Below are positions 57,900 through 64,000 of a stretch of DNA of 64,000 nucleotides, one piece after another. Every line of letters starts with the position of its first letter. The first letter of the stretch is position 1. Under the pieces are notes generated by a model that saw only the letters and a list, made by a program, of their open reading frames with translations, made no database searches and was not told the DNA's origin. The DNA is from Oceanococcus sp041625325. Lineage in GTDB: Bacteria > Pseudomonadota > Gammaproteobacteria > Nevskiales > Oceanococcaceae. The stretch is taken from assembly GCA_041625325.1 (NCBI GenBank), contig JBFJTN010000001.1, positions 5,234 to 69,233 on the forward strand, written 5' to 3'. The translations under genes and the position numbers were made by a program.

Positions 57900-59426
57900 T
57901 CAGAAACCCAGCGAGCGGCGCAGCTCGCGCCGCATCTCGTCCAGTTCCGGGCGTGGCAATTCGGACTGGCTGATCCAGGACTCCACATCCTCCAGCACTT
58001 CCTCACCCAGCTCGCGGCGCTCCTGCTCGCTGAGGGACACGCCAGTGCTGTCGATGGCGTCGAAAAACAGGTGGGCCGAAACCAGGGCGCTGATGCTGGC
58101 CTTGCTCTCCTCGCCGAAGCTCTCATAGATCTTGATCATCCACGGAATCATCAGGGCGTCGACGATCCGCTGCAGCGGCGGCGTCGGGGGCGGACGCAGG
58201 TGCAGGATCTTCAGATCCTTGAGTACCGCCTCACGGGCCTTGACGGTGGCGGGGCTGCCGCGCCGCGTGCCCGTCGCCGTGCCATGCAGCAAGGTGTACA
58301 GCGCCTGTGATCCGGCGCGGAAGCCTTCCTGCTCCTGGCCGTTCTCGCTCACGATGCGATCGACCACGGCGACGATCCGGTAGAAATCCTCGATGGGATC
58401 GAATTCATCCAGGGTGCCCAGCACGGCCAGCTGCTGCATCAGCGCCCGGACCGGGCTGTGCGGATTCTCGAACAGCCCTGGCTGGGTCAGGCGCAGGGTC
58501 AGCAGGGGCAGCAGCAGGCGCTTGAGCTGGGCGCGAAAGCGCAGGCTGATTTCGGGTGTGTCCAACATGCGCCGGAAGCTCGACTCCAGCTCGCTGATGG
58601 CACTTTTCTGGCGTGCGCTCAGGCAGGCGTAGGCGTCCGCATTGAAATGCTTCTGGACCAGCTGGCGCAGCTGGCCAGGGTGCCAGTCCTGACCCGGCAG
58701 GCTCTCCAGTGCCGGCTGCATGTCGCGCAGCATCACTTCCAGGCTGCGGGCCACCTGCCCGGGGGTCAGCTGATGGGCACTGGCCAGGGAGTGCACATTG
58801 GTGACCTCCAGCTCGGGCAGCAGCCCGGCCCCGGCCAGCTGGGAATTGAGCTGGTAATACAGGTGCAGCAGCAGGTCCGGCGCCAGTCGGCTGAGGGCCT
58901 TGAGCAGCGCGGCCTGCATGTCCGTGCTCGCACCCATGTCCTGTGCCGCCGTCCGGAATTCGTCTATCACGCGGCCCGGCGCCAGGCTCCGTGTGTCAAG
59001 CAGCGGGCCATCGCCATTGAGTGCATCCAGGCGTGCTTCCAGTTCGCCGTAGACCAGGCGGCATCGACTCAGGATCTGATTGACGGTGTTGATCCGGGTG
59101 GCCGAGAGATCCAGGCCGCGTTCATCCATCAGGGTCAGAAAGCTCAGGTCCTTGGCGTCCACTTCCTGACCTGCGCCCGGCTTCGCCTGCAGAGCCCGGA
59201 CCAGTCGCTCGATCAGTGCGCCGGCCAGCGTCTCGACCTGGCCATGCAGCCAGCGCTGGGCATTGCGTGCCGCGCTCCTGTGCGCCTCATCCGTCAGGCC
59301 GGGCCAGCTGTCCAGCAGCAACAGATCCAGCTGGCGCAGCATCTCGGGCAGGTCGGCCGCGAGCTCGTCGCGCAGGCGGACGACCAGCGCGGACTGTATG
59401 GCCTTGTTTCGTTCCGCTGGGGGCAT
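57900..59426 (-). CDS. DUF1631 family protein
   Basis: 508 residues, mainly helical and cytoplasmic, with no signal peptide or membrane segment. FENPHSPVRALMQQLAVLG, ISLRFRAQLKRLLLPLLTL and the N-terminal ELAADLPEMLRQLDLLLLD match my recollection of the DUF1631 family, whose members are usually longer (700 or more residues). Function is unknown; in related bacteria such proteins are found with type IV pilus or c-di-GMP genes. It is followed by the FimV-like gene (73-bp gap) and preceded by the STAS gene on the same strand. Confidence 0.65.
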   Translation of the reverse strand: MPPAERNKAIQSALVVRLRDELAADLPEMLRQLDLLLLDSWPGLTDEAHRSAARNAQRWLHGQVETLAGALIERLVRALQAKPGAGQEVDAKDLSFLTLMDERGLDLSATRINTVNQILSRCRLVYGELEARLDALNGDGPLLDTRSLAPGRVIDEFRTAAQDMGASTDMQAALLKALSRLAPDLLLHLYYQLNSQLAGAGLLPELEVTNVHSLASAHQLTPGQVARSLEVMLRDMQPALESLPGQDWHPGQLRQLVQKHFNADAYACLSARQKSAISELESSFRRMLDTPEISLRFRAQLKRLLLPLLTLRLTQPGLFENPHSPVRALMQQLAVLGTLDEFDPIEDFYRIVAVVDRIVSENGQEQEGFRAGSQALYTLLHGTATGTRRGSPATVKAREAVLKDLKILHLRPPPTPPLQRIVDALMIPWMIKIYESFGEESKASISALVSAHLFFDAIDSTGVSLSEQERRELGEEVLEDVESWISQSELPRPELDEMRRELRRSLGF

Positions 59427-59481
59427 GGCTTGGGTCAGGCCCCGACGGGAGTCGGGACGGGGATCGACTGGCGGGTCGGGC

Positions 59482-59850
59482 TCAGTTGCTCAGCGCGCTC
59501 TGTGCCGCGTCCACGCTTTCGTAAATGGGCACGATCTGGTCGATCTTGAGAAAGCTGATCATGTCGGCCGGCTGACCCTGCAGGCCCACCAGGGCCAGGC
59601 GGTTGCCATTGGCGGTGGCCCGCTTGTACAGATAGACCAGCAGGCCGATGCCGCTGGAATCCACCATGCTCAGCTCGCTGACATCGACAGCGTAGAGACT
59701 GGAACCGGCCTGCAGCGCATCTTCTAGCTGCCCGCGAATGTTCTGCACTTCGAGGGAATCGAGCTCGCCGTCAATGGTGACGACCTGGAGGCTCCCCCGC
59801 TCATCAATGCTGATGCCCATGAATTCCGAAGTGTGACGGCGAATGCCCAT
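59482..59850 (-). CDS. STAS-domain anti-sigma factor antagonist
   Basis: 122 residues from ATG 59850 (a GTG at 59862 and an ATG at 59820 are alternatives). A single STAS domain of the SpoIIAA/RsbV type: QVVTIDGELDSLEVQNIRGQ, YAVDVSELSMVDSSGIGLLV and GNRLALVGLQGQPADMISFL. The phosphorylation site is Ser65 or Ser66 in VDSSGIG. In the partner-switching scheme the unphosphorylated form binds a regulator kept in check by an HATPase kinase, and a SpoIIE phosphatase resets it. Both of those are encoded at 51.2-53.0 kb. It is 55 bp upstream of the DUF1631 gene on the same strand. Confidence 0.9.
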   Translation of the reverse strand: MGIRRHTSEFMGISIDERGSLQVVTIDGELDSLEVQNIRGQLEDALQAGSSLYAVDVSELSMVDSSGIGLLVYLYKRATANGNRLALVGLQGQPADMISFLKIDQIVPIYESVDAAQSALSN

Positions 59851-59889
59851 GTTAACCGGCACCTGCCCTGAAGAGAAGCCGTTCGGCCC

Positions 59890-62439
59890 TCAGCCGCGCA
59901 AAACCCGGTCGGGTGGCGTGTTCAGCAGACGACGCAGGCTGAGCCAGGCCATGCCACAGACCAGCGCCGCGCTGAGCGCGGCGCCCAGCAGCAGGGCCGC
60001 GATATTCAGCTGGTAGGGAAACTCGAAGACAAAGCGGGCCAGCAGCCAGCCAACCGCCTGGGCGCACAGTGCGGCCATCAGGCCGCTGAGCAGGCCCAGG
60101 GCGGCGAATTCCGCGAGCATCGCCAGCCGGATCTCGGCCGTGCCGGCGCCCAGTGTTCGCATCAGGGCGATTTCCCGGGCGCGTTCGCCACGACCCGCCT
60201 CCATGGCGGCCAGCAGCACGGTGAGGCCGGCCAGCACGGTGAAGCCGAATACCAGTTCCAGCGCGCCGACGATGCGGTCCATGATCGAGCGCACCTGCTG
60301 CATCATCGCGTCCAGGTCAATGACGGTGATGTTGGGGAAGTGGCGGGCCAGATCGCGCAGGGCGGCACGTTGCCCGGTGGGCAGATACACGCTGGTCAGC
60401 CAGGTGGCGGGTTTGTCGTCGATCACCCCCGGCGGGCAGACCAGGAAGAAGTTGGGCTGGAACGATTCCCAGTCCACCTCACGAAAGCTGCGGACCTCGA
60501 AAGTGACCTCTTCGCCGGCGAAGTCCAGGGTCAGGCGATCACCCAGCATCAGGTCCAGGCGTTCCCTGGCGTAGCTGTCGGCGGACAGCCAGGGCTGGCC
60601 CTGGCCGGAGGCCCCCCACCATTCGCCGGCGAGCAGCTTGTTGTCCGGACCCAGGCTGTCCGTCCAGGAGAGGTTGAAGTCCCGGTTGATCCAGCGCTGG
60701 GTTTCCGGATCCTCGAAGTCATCGACGCTGACCGGATCGCCATTGATCGCGCTCAGGCGGGCGCGCGCCATCGGCCAGATCCGCTCGGCCGTGACCCCGC
60801 GCTCGTTCAGGAAGCCGCGCAGCGGCTCGACCTGATCCGGCTGGATATTGATCAGAAACTGATTGGGCGTCTGTGGCGGCAGCTTGTCCTGCCAGGCTTC
60901 CAGCAGGTCGTTGCGGACCACGCCGAGCAGGAGCAGGGCGAGCAGGCCCAGACCCAGAGACACGCATTGGGCCAGGGTCAGCGCGGGGCGGCGTAGCAGA
61001 TTGCCCAGGCCGATGCGCCAGCCGCGCATCGCGCCGCCGCGCAGCGGAGTGATCAGACGGATCAGCAACAGGGCGAGACCCGCCAGCAGGGCGGCGCACA
61101 CCAGCTGTCCCAGTGCGACATAGCCGATCAGGCGCAGATCCGACAGCTGCAGGGCGAGCAGTCCCAGGAAGGCGGCCAGCGCGGCCAGCGACCAGAGCCA
61201 CTGGCGCCCGCGGGCGGGCAGGCGATCCTGAAACACCCCTATGGGCGGGCTGGAGGCGGAGCGCAGGACGGGCGGCAGGGCGAATCCACCGAGCAGGATC
61301 AGCGCGATCAGCCAGGATTGGCCCACGGCGCCCAGCCGCGCCGGAGGCAGCTGCTGCAGCATCAGCACATCGGCGAGTCCACCCAGGCCCCACTGCGATG
61401 CCAGGCCGATGGCGGCGCCGAGGCCGCCGGCGATCAGCGCGATGGCCACGAGGCTGCCGCACAGCGCGAAGCTGATGTCGCGCCGGCCGGCACCCAGACA
61501 GCGCAGCAGGGCGACGTCGGATTGCAGGCGCTGGCCGTACTGCTGGGCGCACAGGGCGATGGCCACGCCGCCCAGCAGGCTGGCGCAGAGCGCGGCCAGG
61601 GCCAGGAAATTGCCCGCCCGGTCCATCGCGCTGCGAATTTCCGGGCGCGCGCCAGCCGGATCCTGGCGCTTCGTGCCGCGCGGCAGCGGCAGCGCACTGG
61701 CCTGTGCCAGTGCCGCTTCCGGGCCGCTGAGCAGCAAGCGATGCTGCACCCGGCTGCCGGGGCCCAGCAGGGCGGTGCGTTCGAGGTCGTCGAGGTGAAT
61801 CAGCAGGCGCGGTGCCATGTCGACGAAACCGGAACCGCGATCGGGTTCGTAGTTCAGCAGGCGGGTGACGGTGAGGCTGATGGCGCCAACCTCGATGCTG
61901 CTGCCCGGCTGCAGGCGCAACTGGGACCAGAGCTGGCTGTCCACCCAGGCCTCGCCGGGCCGGGGCACATCCCCGGTCGCCGTCTCCGCGTGCAGCGGGC
62001 CCGTGCTGGTACGCAGCTCGCCCTTGAGCGGATAGCCGGGCAGGACTGCCTTCAGGCCGACCAGCTCGCTGTGTTCCCCGTGCCAGACCACCGAGGGCAG
62101 GTGCACCGTGGGGCTCTGCTGCAGCGGCAGGTCGTCGAGTGCCGCCTGCAGCCCGGGGTCGATCGGCGTCCGGCTGCTGATGATGAGATCGGCGCCCAGG
62201 GTCTCTCCGCTCTGCGCCGCGATGGCCCGGGCGATGCGGTCGCTGAACAGGGTGACCGCGCTGGTTGCCGCCACGGCGCAGATGAGAGCAAGGCCCAGGA
62301 CCCGCAATTCGCCGTCGACCAGCAGGCCGCGTAGCTGAATGGCGGCCCAGCGCCAGCGCCAGCTGCTGGCCAGCGAGCCCCTGGCGTGGTCCGCCGCTGC
62401 CGGGCGCTCGTCCGCGGCCGTCGCCTCAGCGTCGCTCAT
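59890..62439 (-). CDS. ABC transporter permease, YbbP/FtsX family
   Basis: 849 residues, close to YbbP. One N-terminal helix (about 46-68; LRVLGLALICAVAATSAVTLFSDRI) precedes a periplasmic MacB-like domain. Blocks of helices around 275-340, 390-520 and 715-840 follow, with the FtsX signature RAREIALMRTLGAGTAEIRLAMLAEFAALGLLSG. A second periplasmic domain lies between. It pairs with the ATPase at 62436 (ATGA overlap). YbbA-YbbP are encoded beside tesA in many proteobacteria; the transported substrate is unknown, with lipid or lipoprotein release suspected. Confidence 0.92.
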   Translation of the reverse strand: MSDAEATAADERPAAADHARGSLASSWRWRWAAIQLRGLLVDGELRVLGLALICAVAATSAVTLFSDRIARAIAAQSGETLGADLIISSRTPIDPGLQAALDDLPLQQSPTVHLPSVVWHGEHSELVGLKAVLPGYPLKGELRTSTGPLHAETATGDVPRPGEAWVDSQLWSQLRLQPGSSIEVGAISLTVTRLLNYEPDRGSGFVDMAPRLLIHLDDLERTALLGPGSRVQHRLLLSGPEAALAQASALPLPRGTKRQDPAGARPEIRSAMDRAGNFLALAALCASLLGGVAIALCAQQYGQRLQSDVALLRCLGAGRRDISFALCGSLVAIALIAGGLGAAIGLASQWGLGGLADVLMLQQLPPARLGAVGQSWLIALILLGGFALPPVLRSASSPPIGVFQDRLPARGRQWLWSLAALAAFLGLLALQLSDLRLIGYVALGQLVCAALLAGLALLLIRLITPLRGGAMRGWRIGLGNLLRRPALTLAQCVSLGLGLLALLLLGVVRNDLLEAWQDKLPPQTPNQFLINIQPDQVEPLRGFLNERGVTAERIWPMARARLSAINGDPVSVDDFEDPETQRWINRDFNLSWTDSLGPDNKLLAGEWWGASGQGQPWLSADSYARERLDLMLGDRLTLDFAGEEVTFEVRSFREVDWESFQPNFFLVCPPGVIDDKPATWLTSVYLPTGQRAALRDLARHFPNITVIDLDAMMQQVRSIMDRIVGALELVFGFTVLAGLTVLLAAMEAGRGERAREIALMRTLGAGTAEIRLAMLAEFAALGLLSGLMAALCAQAVGWLLARFVFEFPYQLNIAALLLGAALSAALVCGMAWLSLRRLLNTPPDRVLRG

Positions 62440-63098
62440 GCCGGCTCCAGGCGGCCATCCGTCAGCCGGAGCTGGCGCTGGCAGCGCGCCGCCAGCTCCT
62501 TGTCGTGAGTGACCAGCACCAGGGTCGTTCCACGCCGGGCGTTGAGATCGAACAGCAGGTCGCAGATGTGCGCGCCGGTCTGATCGTCCAGGTTGCCGGT
62601 GGGTTCGTCGGCAAACAGGATGTCGGGTTCTCCGGCGAAGGCCCGGGCCAGGGCCACGCGCTGCTTTTCGCCACCGGACAGCTGGCGCGGCATGTGCGAC
62701 AGGCGGTGCGACAGCTCCACTTCGGTCAGGGCCTGACGGGCCTTCTGGTCGGGCCGGGGCAGCCCGGCGAGCTCGGCGGAAAGCCGCACGTTCTCCAGCG
62801 CGGTGAAGCTGTCGAGCAGTTGAAAGGCCTGGAAGACGAAGCCGACCCGACCGGCGCGCAGCCGGGCGCGTTGTTCCTCGTCCAGCACGGTGATGTCCTG
62901 GCCGCTGAGCGCGATGCTGCCGGCGGTGGGGAGATCCAGTCCGGCCAGAATCGAGAGCAGGGTGGTCTTGCCGGCGCCGGAACGACCGATGATCGCTACA
63001 CTGTCGCCCGCAGCCACCTCCAGATCCAGATTCGAAAGTATGTCCAGCCAGCCATTGCCATTACTGACCCGCTTGCTGACGCCCGTGGCTTCAATCAT
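62436..63098 (-). CDS. ABC transporter ATP-binding protein, YbbA/LolD type
   Basis: 220 residues, complete nucleotide-binding domain. Walker A is GRSGAGKTTLL, the Q-loop FVFQAFQLLDSFTALENV, the ABC signature LSGGEKQRVALARAF, and Walker B DILFADEPTGNLDDQTG with the switch His in LVTHDKELA. It belongs to the MacB/LolD subfamily. It overlaps the permease gene by 4 bp and starts head-to-head with tesA, the two ATGs sharing CATG. Confidence 0.94.
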   Translation of the reverse strand: MIEATGVSKRVSNGNGWLDILSNLDLEVAAGDSVAIIGRSGAGKTTLLSILAGLDLPTAGSIALSGQDITVLDEEQRARLRAGRVGFVFQAFQLLDSFTALENVRLSAELAGLPRPDQKARQALTEVELSHRLSHMPRQLSGGEKQRVALARAFAGEPDILFADEPTGNLDDQTGAHICDLLFDLNARRGTTLVLVTHDKELAARCQRQLRLTDGRLEPA

Positions 63099-63801
63099 GT
63101 CGGTTCACCGGCAGCGAAGGGCTGGTCTGGCGCGCGGGCCGGGCGCCCGGGCGCTGCGCTTGGGAATCGCGAACTTCATATCTGTGCTGGTCCTGTGTCT
63201 GGTCGTGATGCCGGCGTCGGCTGCGGGATCACCCCGGGTGCTGGTGTTCGGCGACTCCCTGTCGGCCGCCTACGGTATCGACAAGAGTGCCGGCTGGGTG
63301 GCCCTGCTACAAGACCGCCTGAAAGAGCAGGCGTTCCCTCACGAGGTCGTGAACCTCAGTATTTCCGGTGAAACGACCAGCGGTGGCCTGCGCCGGCTGC
63401 CGCAGGCGCTGGACCGGCACAGGCCGGAGCTGGTGCTGATCGAACTGGGCGCGAATGATGGCCTGCGAGCGCAGTCCCTGAGCGCGATGCGAGACAACCT
63501 GCGGAAGATGATCGAGCTGTCGCAGGCGGCGGGGAGCAGGGTGCTGCTGTTCGAGATGCGCATCCCGCCCAACTACGGTCCGCGTTACACGGAAGCCTTT
63601 CAGCGGAGCTTCGGGCAGCTCAGCGAGGACACCGGCGCGACATTGGTGCCTTTCTTTCTGATGCCCATCGCGGAGGATCCCGGTGCGTTTCAGGACGATG
63701 GCATCCACCCAACGGCACAGGCGCAGCCGCGCCTGCTCGACACCGTGTGGCCCTTGCTTGAGCCGTTGCTGCGCGTTGAAATGACTGGTGGTGTCCCTTA
63801 G
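63097..63801 (+). CDS. tesA: Acyl-CoA thioesterase I / arylesterase TesA (SGNH hydrolase)
   Basis: 234 residues. An N-terminal signal peptide (about 1-43, ending PASAAG) exports it to the periplasm. The SGNH blocks are present: the nucleophile Ser54 in FGDSLSAAYG, ISGETTSGGLRRLP (Gly), ELGANDGLR (Asn) and DGIHPTAQAQ with the catalytic Asp and His. TesA hydrolyses acyl-CoA, esters and lysophospholipids. ATG 63097 overlaps the divergent ABC ATPase start codon; the arrangement is the same as tesA-ybbAP in E. coli. The 199 bp after its stop to the window edge show no convincing gene or strong terminator. Confidence 0.93.
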   Translation: MSVHRQRRAGLARGPGARALRLGIANFISVLVLCLVVMPASAAGSPRVLVFGDSLSAAYGIDKSAGWVALLQDRLKEQAFPHEVVNLSISGETTSGGLRRLPQALDRHRPELVLIELGANDGLRAQSLSAMRDNLRKMIELSQAAGSRVLLFEMRIPPNYGPRYTEAFQRSFGQLSEDTGATLVPFFLMPIAEDPGAFQDDGIHPTAQAQPRLLDTVWPLLEPLLRVEMTGGVP

Positions 63802-64000
63802 CGGACCTTCCTCTCGCTGCGAGGCCCTCGGCACGGCCCCCTGGGTTCATTGGGGGAAAACGGCGGCGCCTGGGTTCGTCCTGCTGCCGGATGCTCTCCA
63901 TGGGAGCTCACGCCGGGCCCTGCCGCCTGTTCCGGGCGCTGTCCCCCGCGCCGCTTCGCGGTTCCCTGCGGCCACGCCCGCCAGCAGGGTCGGCTCAGAC

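Overview
This window is GC-rich, densely coded chromosomal DNA from a Gram-negative bacterium, almost certainly a gammaproteobacterium. The supporting signs are the queA-tgt-yajC-secD-secF cluster, the valS/holC-pepA // lptF-lptG cluster, rimI next to a uracil-DNA glycosylase, the pilVWXY1 minor pilin operon, and a GlyGly-CTERM-like sorted protein. A Xanthomonadales- or Wenzhouxiangella-like lineage is my tentative guess; no rRNA is present to settle it. Nothing looks like a prophage, insertion sequence, plasmid or CRISPR array.

Layout. 1-5.9 kb: end of a type IV pilus minor pilin operon (pilV partial, pilW, pilX, pilY1). 6.3-15.5 kb: tadA, pldA and ilvB (reverse), a GlyGly-CTERM-like secreted protein, ilvH-ilvC, a phosphatidylserine decarboxylase-like pseudoenzyme overlapping pssA, then leuA preceded by a leucine-rich leader peptide and attenuator-like hairpins. 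15.5-23.8 kb: an unusual family-4-like UDG without Fe-S cysteines, rimI, a NasS/CmpA-like cytoplasmic protein, a moxR-DUF58-tgpA operon (reverse), and a DUF3336/patatin lipase. 23.8-32.5 kb: valS, a lipoprotein alpha/beta hydrolase, holC-pepA and the divergent lptF-lptG pair. 32.5-40.8 kb: an acyl-CoA dehydrogenase and a tightly overlapping tyrosine-degradation operon hpd-hmgA-fahA-maiA-aacS, with a divergent alcohol dehydrogenase. This operon should convert 4-hydroxyphenylpyruvate to fumarate plus acetoacetyl-CoA. 40.9-49.5 kb: an HDOD signalling protein, a periplasmic coiled-coil protein, tRNA-Leu(CAA), and queA-tgt-yajC-secD-secF.

49.5-64 kb: an HpaB/4-hydroxybutyryl-CoA dehydratase-family protein, then the most unusual part of the window. 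This is a partner-switching set (RsbW-like HATPase, membrane SpoIIE/PP2C phosphatase, STAS antagonist) interspersed with two membrane proteins carrying degenerate GGDEF or GGDEF-EAL domains, a FimV-like protein and a DUF1631 protein. It is followed by a YbbA/YbbP-type ABC exporter and divergent tesA.

The strongest candidates for new biology are four. First, the 51.2-59.9 kb partner-switch and degenerate c-di-GMP-domain locus. Second, the leuA leader, in which a 7-codon ORF with a good Shine-Dalgarno sequence overlaps the start of a Leu-rich peptide. Third, the cysteine-less UDG. Fourth, the decarboxylase-like pseudoenzyme coupled to pssA.
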